Positions 9,095 through 17,847 of a stretch of DNA of 44,066 bases are shown here, piece after piece (within the stretch, counting starts at the first letter, position 1; each line of letters opens with the position of its first letter). The notes under the pieces were generated by a model, which saw only the letters and a program-made list of their open reading frames with translations, did not search any database and had not been told where the DNA came from. Origin of the DNA: an uncultured Verrucomicrobiota bacterium (GTDB lineage Bacteria > Verrucomicrobiota > Verrucomicrobiia > Verrucomicrobiales > Akkermansiaceae); the NCBI GenBank assembly GCA_937867415.1, contig CALMKO010000293.1, forward strand, positions 1-44,066. Reading direction: 5' to 3'. Made by a program: the position numbers and the translations under genes.

Positions 9095-11215
9095 ATGAAG
9101 ACACAAACTTTGATCGCCCTCGCGCTACTGCCACTCTTTCATTCTTTCACTTTCGGTGCGACGCCCGGGGGGGATTCCTTGCGGGCTCCGTCACATCTGC
9201 GTCCGTCGAACCTTGAATCCTTCATGTGGGGCGTGGCCTACTACCCGGATCACGGCGAGATTTTAACGCTCGATATGGATGCGGAGCGCATGAAAGCCGC
9301 AGGGATGAACACGGTCCGTTTGGCGGAGTTTGCCTGGGATCTGATGGAACCCGAGGAGGGGAAATTCGATTTTTCATTGTTCGATGAGACCATCGCGCGC
9401 CTGGGAGCCAAGGGAATTCGGAGCATCCTTTGCACTCCCACCGCTGCGCCTCCGCGCTGGCTTACGGTCAAGTATCCGGAGATCCTGCGGGTGGATTCCC
9501 AAGGCGTGGTGATGAGCCATGGCTCGCGCCAGCACGCCAGCACCTGTAATGATATCTTCCGTGAATACTCCCGCCGCATCACCCGCGCGATGGCGGAGCA
9601 CTATCGAGACAACCCGCATGTGATCGGGTGGCAGACCGACAATGAATTCCACTGTCATTTTTCTCAGGATTATTCCGTTGGAGCGGAAAAGCAGTGGGTG
9701 GAGTTTCTCAAGGAGAAATTCAACAATGACATCGGTGCATTGAATCGGGCATGGGGCACGGCGTTCTGGGCGCAGAGTTATACCAAGTTCGAGGACGTGC
9801 CATTGCCGGCTGCCAAACGTCCGACTCATCTTAATCCGGCACATCATTTGGATTATTTTCGCTTACTTTCTTGGAGTGTGACGAAGTTTCAGCACGACCA
9901 GGTGGAAATCCTGCGTGCCACCCAGCCGAAATGGAGGATCACCCACAACGGTCTCTTCGATTACATCAACTACCGCGGACAGTTCGGGCAGGATCTCGAT
10001 ATCCTTGGCTATGATGTCTATCCGCATTTTACCTATGACGACAAGCTGCGCGCCAGTCACCAGGCATGGGCACTCGACGCGGCTCGCGCATGGACGGGGA
10101 ATTTCTGGATCCCTGAGCATCAGAGCGGTCCGGGCGGGCAAACGGATTACCTGCATGATAATCCAGAGCCGGGCGAGCTGCGGCGAATGCTCTACTCTTC
10201 GCTTGCCCATGGTGCGGACAGCGTGCTGCTTTTCCGTTGGCGGACCGCGCGGTTCGGTGCGGAAGAATATTGGTGCGGGGTGCTGGATCACGACAATATG
10301 CCACGACGCCGGTATGCAGAGATTGCAAAAACGGGGGAAGAGTTCGCAAGAGTCGGTCCGGCCCTGCTAGGGACTCACGTCGCCATCGACGTGGCCGTGG
10401 CTGCGACAGATTTCAACAATACCCATGCCCATGAAACGCTGAATTTCAAAACTCCTTCGACCGACTTGGTCGCGGCGGATTTGCATCGGAATCTCTGGAG
10501 TGCGGGTTATTCGGTCGGCGTGGTCCACCCCGGCGATGTGTTGGACGGCCTGAAGCTCTATATCATTCCGCAATTCCCCCTGATCGATCCAGCCTGGGTG
10601 CCGAAGCTTGAGGCGTGGGTCCGTGCGGGTGGGGTTCTCGTGATAGGGGCGCGTTCCGGAACGAAGGATCTGGACAATAATGTGGTGACCGACCTTTTGC
10701 CCGGGGCGCTGCGGCCCTTGGTGGGCGCGACGGTCGTGGAATATGGGCGTCAGAATATCCCGGATGCCCGACCGCTCGAAATGGAGATTGGCGGAAACCC
10801 CGTGCTTTCACGAGAGTGGTATGAACAACTCGAGCCTGATGCCGGAGCTGAGGTCTGGTCTCGCTGGACCACGCGGCATCAGGCGGGCTCGGCGGCGGCG
10901 ACGATTCATCGCCTTGGCAAGGGCTCGGTGCTCTATGTCGGCACCTATCTGAATGGTGCGGTGGGCAAGGCGATCCTCCCGGAACTTGTAAAGCTTGCGC
11001 AACTCGCACCGCCCCTTCCCGGTGTGCCGCAAGGGGTCGAAATCGTGCGGCGGCAGTCCAAGGAGAAGACCCTTTGGTTCATGCTGAATCAGACGGATGA
11101 GCCCAAGTCGTTCAAGGCTCCCGCAGGTCGTGACCTTGTGAGTGATCGTGAAATCACAGGCGATCTCCAGCTCCCCGCTCGGGGAGTGGCTGTGATTCAG
11201 TCTGGAAAGCCATGA
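9095..11215 (+). CDS. secreted GH42-family beta-galactosidase
   Basis: The 706-residue product starts at the ATG at 9095, which opens a signal peptide (MKTQTLIALALLPLFHSFTF). A TTG at 9047 extends the frame but would bury that signal. The N-terminal TIM barrel has the GH42 hallmark GVAYYPDHG and MNTVRLAEFAWDLMEPEEG. The predicted acid/base is E184 in GWQTDNEFHC and the nucleophile is E341 in IPEHQSGPGG. A trimerisation-like Rossmann domain follows (VRAGGVLVIGARSG), then a small C-terminal beta domain. GH42 enzymes release beta-galactose, and some act on alpha-L-arabinopyranosides. It is the last gene of the unit behind dyad copy 1, 44 bp after the GH106-like gene. Confidence 0.88.
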   Translation: MKTQTLIALALLPLFHSFTFGATPGGDSLRAPSHLRPSNLESFMWGVAYYPDHGEILTLDMDAERMKAAGMNTVRLAEFAWDLMEPEEGKFDFSLFDETIARLGAKGIRSILCTPTAAPPRWLTVKYPEILRVDSQGVVMSHGSRQHASTCNDIFREYSRRITRAMAEHYRDNPHVIGWQTDNEFHCHFSQDYSVGAEKQWVEFLKEKFNNDIGALNRAWGTAFWAQSYTKFEDVPLPAAKRPTHLNPAHHLDYFRLLSWSVTKFQHDQVEILRATQPKWRITHNGLFDYINYRGQFGQDLDILGYDVYPHFTYDDKLRASHQAWALDAARAWTGNFWIPEHQSGPGGQTDYLHDNPEPGELRRMLYSSLAHGADSVLLFRWRTARFGAEEYWCGVLDHDNMPRRRYAEIAKTGEEFARVGPALLGTHVAIDVAVAATDFNNTHAHETLNFKTPSTDLVAADLHRNLWSAGYSVGVVHPGDVLDGLKLYIIPQFPLIDPAWVPKLEAWVRAGGVLVIGARSGTKDLDNNVVTDLLPGALRPLVGATVVEYGRQNIPDARPLEMEIGGNPVLSREWYEQLEPDAGAEVWSRWTTRHQAGSAAATIHRLGKGSVLYVGTYLNGAVGKAILPELVKLAQLAPPLPGVPQGVEIVRRQSKEKTLWFMLNQTDEPKSFKAPAGRDLVSDREITGDLQLPARGVAVIQSGKP

Positions 11216-11257
11216 GGGTGGGGCCATTCGATCCCGCCAAGCACTTTTTGCGGAAGG

Positions 11258-11287
11258 TTGACATTCCGTGGCGATCACTCATTCTTT
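11258..11287 (+). promoter_or_regulatory. weak candidate promoter of the two-component genes
   Basis: TTGACA at 11258-11263 is a perfect -35 box. The hexamer 17 bp later (ATTCTT) matches -10 consensus poorly. The 190-bp gap between the GH42 gene and the kinase contains no copy of the 18-bp dyad, so the kinase-regulator pair may be expressed independently of that element or by read-through. Confidence 0.25.
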
Positions 11288-11405
11288 TGAAATTTAGAAG
11301 GTTGCAGATTCGCGAATCGTGCTGTAGATGAAGTTTTAACCAGACTCGAACGTTGGTCTAGGTAAAATCCAGTCGGCAAAGAAACCCAATTTCTCTCCTT
11401 GGCCC

Positions 11406-13613
11406 ATGCGCTTTCTCACCACGATTCTCGGATTGCTGCTGCTCGTCGGCTTCTCGGCGATGGGAGAGGTCGCTCTCTTATCGGACAAGCCGCTCGCGCG
11501 GATCGCGGACATCCGTGGCATGTCCGGCGAGGCGGCTGCAAAAAGGGAGGCCGTGCGCGTGCGGGGCGTGGTGCAATGGGCTTCGGGCGGGCCGTTTTCC
11601 GCATTTACCGTGGCGGATGACTCGGCCGCGATCTATGTTTCCCAACGATTGCCTCTTTCCAAAGGTCAGTGGACCAGCCCGGGCAAAGAATCCACGACTC
11701 TTCACGCCGGAGTGGAGGTTGAAGTCGAGGGCGTCACTTACATGGGCGGGTACGCACCGGTCATCGAACCAAAGCACGTCCGAATTCTTGGAGAGGGGAA
11801 GCCCTTACCCTTGCGAAAAGTCAGCATCGCACATCTCCATAGTGGCAGCGAGGATGCTCAGCGGGTCGAACTGGAGACGGTCGTGATTCAGTCCGTCATT
11901 GATAACTTCGACCTGGATCAACGGGCACTCCTCGCGTGCAGCGGCACTGGAAACTACGCGCTCGTTCTCGTCACTCCAGGGCTTTGGAACGAGCCGGAAA
12001 GGGTCATTGATGCTGAGGTCCGCGTGCGTGGAACCGTGCTGACGCTTTACAATTCCCGCGCCGAACAAATGGGCGTAAGGATCGTGGTGCCGGGGGAGCA
12101 GGATTTTGAGATTCTCTTGCCTCCTCCGCCGGATCCGTTTCAGGTCCCCAAGGTGGAAGTCGGGGCGTTGAGACGTTTTCGTCCGGAAGGTCTCTCTCCC
12201 CACCGGCGTTTGGTGGAGGGAGTGGTGACCCTGGTCTCCACGGATGGACTGATCATCCAGGAGCAAGGTCGCGGTGTCAGGGCGAAGGTCGCCTCGTGTC
12301 AGGGCTTTCAGGTGGGGGATCGGGTGCGGATCGCTGGATTTTTAGAGACCCGGCAGCCGATCGCCTTTCTCGCGAACGCCTTGGCCCAAAAACTCGCTCC
12401 TGGAACGCCTCCGGTTCCGACACGCTCCACCGTGGAAGACATCCTCGAGGTCAAAGACAACTACGAAGGCCGCTACTGGGGACAGCACCCCGAGGATTTT
12501 GACAATCGCTTGGTCAAGTTGGAGGGAGCCCTGACTGGTTCGCTCAAACCCGGTGCGGAAGCATTCACCTTGCAGTCAGAGATGGGAAGCCAGGTAATCG
12601 TCAGGTTTGCTTCAGGCACAGCGGGTTTTTCGGTGCCTCCACCGGCGGGGAGTCTCGTTGAGTTGACGGGCGTGGTTACCATCCTTCACTCGGCGGATTC
12701 ACCGCTGCCTGAGTTCATTCGGGCGGTTGGGATGGAATTGCTGCTACGTGGGCCGGAGGATGTTCGAGTGCTGCGTGCACCTTCGTGGTGGAATGCGCGA
12801 CGGCTTTGGTTTGCCTTGCTGTCTTCGGCGGTGGTGCTGGTGGTGGCCATGACCTGGGTCTCGCTGTTACGCCGCACTGTCAAACGGCAGTCATTGAGCA
12901 TCGAGGAGGCCCTGCGCTCCCATCGCAACGCGGAGCTGGAACATGAGGCTGCCAAGCGTGAGCGCCTGCGTTTGGCCGGCGATCTCCACGATGGCGTGCA
13001 CCAGCTTCTCAACGCGGCCTCCTACCGCTTGGAAAGCGTGGCAAGCCTGGCTCCGCGGGATTCTGTCGCGGCCCTACCCCATGTCCATGCGGCCCAGAAA
13101 ATTCTCAACCGCAGCCAACACGAGATGCGCTCACTCATGTGGGGAATCCATGAAATGTCGAAGGAACCGCCAGATTTTGCGGAACTTCTGACTCAAGCGC
13201 TGGCGGGCATGGACCATTGGCCTGAGGGGTTGGTGGAAGTCACCAGTCAGGGTGAGCCCACATCCGTGCCCGCACGAGCGGCCGGAAGTCTATTGTTGTT
13301 GGCGCAGGAGGCGGTGGAAAATGCCCTGCGGCATGGTCGCGCCACCTGCGTCCAAGTTCATGTGGTTTTTACCAAGGAGGCGCTCGAACTCACGATCCAT
13401 GACAATGGCTGCGGATTTGACCCCAAACTCCCGCAACCCTCACCCCAAGGCGGACTTGGCTTGGGGAGCATGAGAAGGAGAGTTGACGAGTTGGCGGGAA
13501 CGTTCAACCTCAACTCTACGCTAGGCCAAGGCACCAACCTTCGCATCATCCTTCCATGGGCGGCCCTACGACTGCTTTTTCCTGCTCCCGCTTTAACTGC
13601 GTCCACCTCATGA
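11406..13613 (+). CDS. membrane sensor histidine kinase, NarL-partner (HisKA_3) type
   Basis: The 735-residue product has a signal peptide (MRFLTTILGLLLLVGFSAMG). A periplasmic sensor of about 440 residues follows, then one membrane segment near 466-488 (WFALLSSAVVLVVAMTWVSL), a short coiled linker and a HisKA_3 domain with phospho-acceptor H528 in RLAGDLHDGVHQ. The ATPase domain has an N-box (EAVENALRHG near 635), DNGCGFDP near 667 and GGLGLGSMRRR. The sensor contains several segments reading V-x-V-x-G-V-V/L with a following VADDSAAIYV or IIQEQGRG-like strand, which suggests repeated OB-fold-like beta barrels, not a hybrid two-component propeller. The stop overlaps the regulator start by four bases. 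A decayed copy of part of the sensor lies at 19528-19753. Confidence 0.88.
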   Translation: MRFLTTILGLLLLVGFSAMGEVALLSDKPLARIADIRGMSGEAAAKREAVRVRGVVQWASGGPFSAFTVADDSAAIYVSQRLPLSKGQWTSPGKESTTLHAGVEVEVEGVTYMGGYAPVIEPKHVRILGEGKPLPLRKVSIAHLHSGSEDAQRVELETVVIQSVIDNFDLDQRALLACSGTGNYALVLVTPGLWNEPERVIDAEVRVRGTVLTLYNSRAEQMGVRIVVPGEQDFEILLPPPPDPFQVPKVEVGALRRFRPEGLSPHRRLVEGVVTLVSTDGLIIQEQGRGVRAKVASCQGFQVGDRVRIAGFLETRQPIAFLANALAQKLAPGTPPVPTRSTVEDILEVKDNYEGRYWGQHPEDFDNRLVKLEGALTGSLKPGAEAFTLQSEMGSQVIVRFASGTAGFSVPPPAGSLVELTGVVTILHSADSPLPEFIRAVGMELLLRGPEDVRVLRAPSWWNARRLWFALLSSAVVLVVAMTWVSLLRRTVKRQSLSIEEALRSHRNAELEHEAAKRERLRLAGDLHDGVHQLLNAASYRLESVASLAPRDSVAALPHVHAAQKILNRSQHEMRSLMWGIHEMSKEPPDFAELLTQALAGMDHWPEGLVEVTSQGEPTSVPARAAGSLLLLAQEAVENALRHGRATCVQVHVVFTKEALELTIHDNGCGFDPKLPQPSPQGGLGLGSMRRRVDELAGTFNLNSTLGQGTNLRIILPWAALRLLFPAPALTASTS

Positions 13614-14227
13614 CTCTTGCCAATCCCATTCGTATCCTCCTGGTCGATGACCATGCCGTCCTTCGTGAATCGCTCGCCTCCATGCTGGGCTTGGAGGAGG
13701 GATTCAAAATCATCGGTCAGGCTGGCAATGCCGCCGAAGCCATCCGTAGCCATGCAGCGCTCCACCCCGATGTCACCTTGCTGGACGTCCGCTTGCCGGG
13801 TAAGGACGGCTTTCATGTGCTCGAGTGTCTGCGGCAGAAGACCCCTGCCGCCCGAGTGATCATGCTCGCTTCAAGTTCACTAGCCCATGAAGTCAGGCGC
13901 GCCCGCGACATGGGGGCGATGGGATTCCTTCCGAAACAGGTCACTCTCGCGCAATTGGCTGGCTCAGTGCGGCGGGTATATGCAGGAAAGACTTCCTGGG
14001 AACATTCCGGATCCGTCCCTCAGCCCCTGATTCAAGCTCTCTCGGCCCGCGAGTTGGAAGTGCTCGACTGCCTGCGCCGCGGCCTCACCAATGCGGAAAC
14101 CGGAAAGGTCCTCGGGATCAGCGACCATACCGTGAAGCACCACGTCAAAGCAGTCATCGACAAGCTGGAGGCCGCCGACCGGACCGAAGCCGTGGCGCGC
14201 GGCTTTGAACTGGGGCTGCTCAGCTAG
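13610..14227 (+). CDS. NarL/LuxR-family response regulator
   Basis: The start is the ATG that overlaps the kinase stop (ATGA), giving 205 residues; an upstream in-frame ATG at 13556 lies inside the kinase and is not favoured. The receiver domain begins IRILLVDDHAVLRESL, with phospho-acceptor D59 in DVTLLDVRLPGKDGF and K near 108 in GFLPKQV. The C-terminal LuxR-type helix-turn-helix reads LSARELEVLDCLRRGLTNAE then LGISDHTVKHHVKAVIDKL, at about residues 143-190. NarL-family regulators bind inverted repeats as dimers after phosphorylation by their partner kinase. The gene ends 32 bp before dyad copy 2, and a decayed copy of its receiver region lies before dyad copy 6, so it is the best local candidate to bind the dyad (inference). 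Confidence 0.9.
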   Translation: MTLANPIRILLVDDHAVLRESLASMLGLEEGFKIIGQAGNAAEAIRSHAALHPDVTLLDVRLPGKDGFHVLECLRQKTPAARVIMLASSSLAHEVRRARDMGAMGFLPKQVTLAQLAGSVRRVYAGKTSWEHSGSVPQPLIQALSARELEVLDCLRRGLTNAETGKVLGISDHTVKHHVKAVIDKLEAADRTEAVARGFELGLLS

Positions 14228-14259
14228 CACCCTTTTTTTAAACTCACATCACCTGAAAA

Positions 14260-14277
14260 ATGGCCTGATCAGGCTAT
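14260..14277. promoter_or_regulatory. 18-bp dyad operator, copy 2 (autotransporter-repeat gene)
   Basis: ATGGCCTGATCAGGCTAT has one mismatch to the consensus. It lies 32 bp after the response regulator and 97 bp before the next start. The leader after it is homologous to that of copy 4, including an ATTGAAG element 28 bp past the dyad and a later ATTCG, CCCAT, GCGAA series at matching spacing. Confidence 0.8.
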
Positions 14278-14374
14278 ATCCCAGATCATATCGCCGCAGT
14301 AAACATTGAAGCGCCATCATTCGGTGCCCATTGCGAAAACTACAATTTCAACAATCCCAATCCCCACCACCATT

Positions 14375-17215
14375 ATGAAACCCAGAATCAAAACCACGAA
14401 AAACCGCCTGCTTTTCCCGACTCTCCTCACGCTCGCCTTCGCCACCGGGGGTGCCCACGCCGCCATCGGAACCTTCGCCGGCACTGGCGGAGATCCCTTT
14501 TGGGACGCCGATGCCAGTAACTGGACCGGTGTCACTGGCAATGCTTGGGATGCTACGAATGGCCCGACCAACATTGCACAATTCAACACTGGCAACTCCA
14601 ACCCCACTACCGCCGGGGCCGTTGTTGCCAATGGACTTATCTGGAACAACACCAGTGGCGGTGTTGCCTCCGGTAGCGTCAAACTGGATGGCACCAATCC
14701 CTTCGTTAACGTCACGACTGCCGGCACGACCAGCCAGATGTTTGCAGGCTTCAACGGCACCAACGGCTTTACGAAGACGGGTGCAGGGCAGCTTTTCCTA
14801 ATTAGTACGGTTAAGGGTATCACCGGTGGTTTTACGGTCAATCAAGGCCTGCTGCGTCTGGATCTGAACACAGTGGCAACAGCTTCAGGTGTGGCGGATT
14901 CAACGAATACGATTACTCTTTCTGGCAGCACCCTGGAAATTCAGGGCAGAGGCACCGGCTTGGCGTCATCCCAAACCTTGGACAACTTCACCCTCAATAC
15001 CGGAGGCAGCACGATCAGGACTAACCTTAATGGTGGTCTTGGCGTGACTTTGTCACTTGCGAACTGGACCAGGGCTGCCGGGACGAATGCGAACGTGTTG
15101 ATTGATACATCCTCCGGTGCGGCGAACAAGGTCACTTTGACCGGCACCCTTCCCACGGTCACGAATGACATCATCGGCGGATACGCGACCATCAGGGACA
15201 GCGCTGGCTACGGTTTCGCCACTCTTTCTGGAAACGATGTGGTTCGCTACACGGGTGCCACCACGGTCGGCGCTGCGCTTGGTGCTGATACGGTCAGCAC
15301 GACCAACTACAAAACCACCGCCTCGGGTACCTTTTTTAACGGGGCCGGCACGACTCAATTTCTCAATAGCTTGGAAATCGCGTTCAACGGCAATGTCAGC
15401 GGCAATAACGCAGCAACCTATGTGCTGGGTGCCGGCGGGCTGCTGTTCACCTACTCTAGCGGATTTCCCGGTTACAGGGCGGACATGAACTTCACGTCGG
15501 CAACCTCTGAGTTGCAAGTCTCGGTGCTGCCTTTTAACGATGGATTCGCATCGGCTACGATTCGGAGCGTGGCAGACAACGGGGGCACCAGCGTTAGCCT
15601 GATCAAAGGCGGGACGGGCGGCTTGAATATGGGCAGCGGCACGTTCACCTACACGGGCCATACGGTCGTCAACCAGGGCGTGCTTAGTAACATCGCCAAT
15701 ATTCCCAGCGGAACCGGCAAAGGCAACCTCGTGGTCAATTCACTGGGAACCGTTGCGATTGGACTGGGAAGCGGAGGAGGAAACCGAACGATCAATGGAT
15801 TGTCGAACACCACTCTTGGCGGTGGCACGGTGAATAACCAGAACCACTCCGGGACGGCTGCAACCAGCTTTCTTGATCTTGGCAATAACGATGCCACCGC
15901 GACCTTCTCGGGAGTGATTACTGGAATCAGCATCATCAAGAGCGGTACCGGCACACAGACATTTTCTGGCGCGAACACCTATGCCGGCACCACCACGGTC
16001 AATGCGGGAACCCTGCTTGTAAACAACACCACGGGATCAGGCACTGGAACAGGCACCGTGACCGTCGGTCCTAACGGCACGCTCGGCGGCACCGGCAGCA
16101 TCAGCGGAGCCACCACCGTGGACGGCAATCTCGCTCCCGGGGTCAGCATCGGCAGGCTCAGCTTCACCGGCGGACTCACTTTGGGCGGACTTGCCGCCAA
16201 CTCGCTGAAGTTTGAACTCGGTGCGAACACCACCGCAGGAGTTGACTACGACACCGTCGCCACCAGCGCACTTGAGATCGGAGCCTTGGACTTTACCGAC
16301 TTCGAGTTCACCGGCACTCCTGCTGTGGGCACCTACACTTTGATCAGCTCCACTGCCCCCATTACCGGAGCCATCGGCACTGCCTCTGGAGCTATCGGTG
16401 GTTTCACCGGGACACTCTCCATCGTGGGAGGAAACAACCTCGTTCTTGATGTCAGCAGTGGTGGCGACGTCACCGCTCCCAACTGGACTGCCACCTACCC
16501 GAAAGTCAGCACAGTCACTAGCACCAGCTTCAATGCCCTTGCCCAGACTGATGAGAATGGCATTGCCTACTTCCTCGTGCTTGCCGACGGTGCAACTGCA
16601 CCCACCGCCGCCACGGTGAAATCCACAGGCACGGCGATTGCGCTAACAGCCAATACCGAAGGCTCCTCTGCCGTCACCGGCCTCATCCCAGCCACCAGCT
16701 ACGACGTCTATTTCGTCGCCCAGGATGCCATCCCGAACCTGCAAACGAGCCCTGTGAAAGTGGACGTCACCACCCAAAGCGCTTATGCCGATTGGGCCGA
16801 CAATTACGTCGGCTTCACCCCAACCGGGGGCGATCTCGACTTCGACAATGACGGCAACGAGAACTTGTTGGAATTCGTCCTTGGCGGAAGTCCAATCGCC
16901 AATGACTCCCCGATCATTCAACCGACTGTTACCGCATCCGGCGCTGATCTGGTGCTGAGCTTCAGGCGTTCCGACCTTTCAGAGATTGCGCCAGCCACCA
17001 CGGTCAAAGTGCAGCTCAGTGCGGACCTCCTCACTTGGAATCCCGCTGATGACATCATCATCGCTCCCGGCAACACAGGTAACGCCGGCCCAATTGGTGC
17101 CAGCAATGCCTCCTACACCATCACCAACAGCGGTGGTTTCGATAACGTCACGGTAACCATCCCCAAGGCCGCCGCCACCAAGAAATTCGCCCGCGTCATC
17201 GCCACGCAGCCTTGA
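14375..17215 (+). CDS. secreted autotransporter-repeat beta-helix protein
   Basis: The start is the ATG at 14375, which opens a signal peptide with core RLLFPTLLTLAFATGGAHA. A TTG at 14306 extends the frame upstream but would bury it. The 946-residue product is rich in Gly, Thr, Asn and Ser. It carries passenger-associated repeat strands such as NTYAGTTTVNAGTLLVNN near residue 533, then GTVTVGPNGTLGGTGSISG. A fibronectin-like segment at about 698-800 (DVTAPNWTATYP) precedes a tail with DFDNDGNENLLEFVLGG near 822, a calcium-binding dockerin-like loop. It ends KKFARVIATQP. No outer-membrane beta-barrel is visible, so it is probably exported and retained at the surface by another route. A role in polysaccharide binding or display is inferred from context only. 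A paralogue is at 19889, and relics of further copies are at 17501 and 28700. Confidence 0.85.
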   Translation: MKPRIKTTKNRLLFPTLLTLAFATGGAHAAIGTFAGTGGDPFWDADASNWTGVTGNAWDATNGPTNIAQFNTGNSNPTTAGAVVANGLIWNNTSGGVASGSVKLDGTNPFVNVTTAGTTSQMFAGFNGTNGFTKTGAGQLFLISTVKGITGGFTVNQGLLRLDLNTVATASGVADSTNTITLSGSTLEIQGRGTGLASSQTLDNFTLNTGGSTIRTNLNGGLGVTLSLANWTRAAGTNANVLIDTSSGAANKVTLTGTLPTVTNDIIGGYATIRDSAGYGFATLSGNDVVRYTGATTVGAALGADTVSTTNYKTTASGTFFNGAGTTQFLNSLEIAFNGNVSGNNAATYVLGAGGLLFTYSSGFPGYRADMNFTSATSELQVSVLPFNDGFASATIRSVADNGGTSVSLIKGGTGGLNMGSGTFTYTGHTVVNQGVLSNIANIPSGTGKGNLVVNSLGTVAIGLGSGGGNRTINGLSNTTLGGGTVNNQNHSGTAATSFLDLGNNDATATFSGVITGISIIKSGTGTQTFSGANTYAGTTTVNAGTLLVNNTTGSGTGTGTVTVGPNGTLGGTGSISGATTVDGNLAPGVSIGRLSFTGGLTLGGLAANSLKFELGANTTAGVDYDTVATSALEIGALDFTDFEFTGTPAVGTYTLISSTAPITGAIGTASGAIGGFTGTLSIVGGNNLVLDVSSGGDVTAPNWTATYPKVSTVTSTSFNALAQTDENGIAYFLVLADGATAPTAATVKSTGTAIALTANTEGSSAVTGLIPATSYDVYFVAQDAIPNLQTSPVKVDVTTQSAYADWADNYVGFTPTGGDLDFDNDGNENLLEFVLGGSPIANDSPIIQPTVTASGADLVLSFRRSDLSEIAPATTVKVQLSADLLTWNPADDIIIAPGNTGNAGPIGASNASYTITNSGGFDNVTVTIPKAAATKKFARVIATQP

Positions 17216-17266
17216 TGCGAAACACGTGGGAGTCATGGACAAAAGATGACATCGTGGTAATTTCCA

Positions 17267-17365
17267 ATGTCCCTGACTCCCTAGTCTAACGGCTTGTCGC
17301 AACGGCCGGCGTCTTGTGCGCCGCGCCGTTGTCGTGGATCTAGAGGAGTGGAAACCAACGTTGGC
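17267..17365 (+). pseudogene. 5' relic of a GH140-type gene
   Basis: ATGTCCCTGACTCCC and then GTCGCAACGG.. GCGCCGCGCCGTTG align with the 5' end of the GH140 gene at 28870 (ATGTCGCTGACTCCC.. CTCGCAACGA.. CGCCGCGCCGTTG). A stop codon follows the fifth codon. The similarity fades just before dyad copy 3. It sits directly after an autotransporter-repeat gene, exactly where intact GH140 genes sit at 22817 and 28870. It is non-functional. Confidence 0.75.
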
Positions 17366-17371
17366 GGGAAA

Positions 17372-17389
17372 GTTGCCTGGTCAGGTCAT
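17372..17389. promoter_or_regulatory. 18-bp dyad operator, copy 3 (degenerate)
   Basis: GTTGCCTGGTCAGGTCAT matches the consensus at 14 of 18 positions; the left half is more eroded. The following leader is homologous to that of copy 5: AGCGA, GCGA, AG and TATTG blocks occur in the same order and spacing apart from a one-base offset. It precedes a relic of an autotransporter gene, consistent with relaxed selection. Confidence 0.6.
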
Positions 17390-17500
17390 ATCCCAAAACA
17401 AGCGAAAGCGATAGCTATTGGGAGTTCCGAAATTTTCCCTAATAAGAAACTTGGAGCTTGGAAAATTTCAATTCAAGTTCCCACCACTCTTAAACGAACT

Positions 17501-17557
17501 ATGAAAAACCACCTGCTATTTCCGACTCCCCTGTCAATCGCCTTCGCGGCATTGTGA
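17501..17557 (+). pseudogene. N-terminal relic of an autotransporter-repeat gene
   Basis: MKNHLLFPTPLSIAFAAL followed by TGA matches the signal peptides of the intact genes at 14375 and 19889 (NRLLFPTLLTLAFATGGAHA and NRLLLPTLLTLALATGGAHA). It lies 112 bp after dyad copy 3, close to the 97-102 bp seen in the intact copies. Only the signal-peptide region survives. Confidence 0.8.
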
Positions 17558-17773
17558 TTCGCGCGGCAGTCCTATCTTCGAAAAAGGATCGGGTGTCTGC
17601 TTGCCGTCGCCACGGCCTCGCTGATTTGGAGCTCGGCCCAGGCCGGTGCCGAACCCAATCCCGGCGATGTCTTTAAGGAAGTGGGCCTCAAAGCTACCTT
17701 GTTTAATACATTCACCATCAGCTCAAAAGCAATTTCCTGGCAAATCAACCAACCGGGCTCACCATTCGAATGA
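17558..17773 (+). pseudogene. unassigned fragment encoding a second signal-peptide-like sequence
   Basis: The frame continues in phase after the stop of the preceding relic and encodes RKRIGCLLAVATASLIWSS followed by AQAGAEPNPGDVFKE. This looks like a Sec signal peptide and the start of a mature secreted protein, with no ATG. It then loses protein character and stops at 17771-17773. It is probably the 5' remnant of a further secreted enzyme deleted between dyad copy 3 and the GH88 gene. I do not recognise the family. Confidence 0.45.
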
Positions 17774-17847
17774 ATCACTCGACCCAACGGGCGTGATAGA
17801 ATCCATTTTCCTGCGCCGTTTTCTTCCCGTCGATCTTTTTTCAAGCC

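Noticed and set aside
14306-14374. N-terminal extension of the autotransporter gene from the TTG at 14306
   Set aside because: It would bury a clear signal peptide shared with the paralogue at 19889, and the region is homologous to non-coding leader of dyad copy 4.
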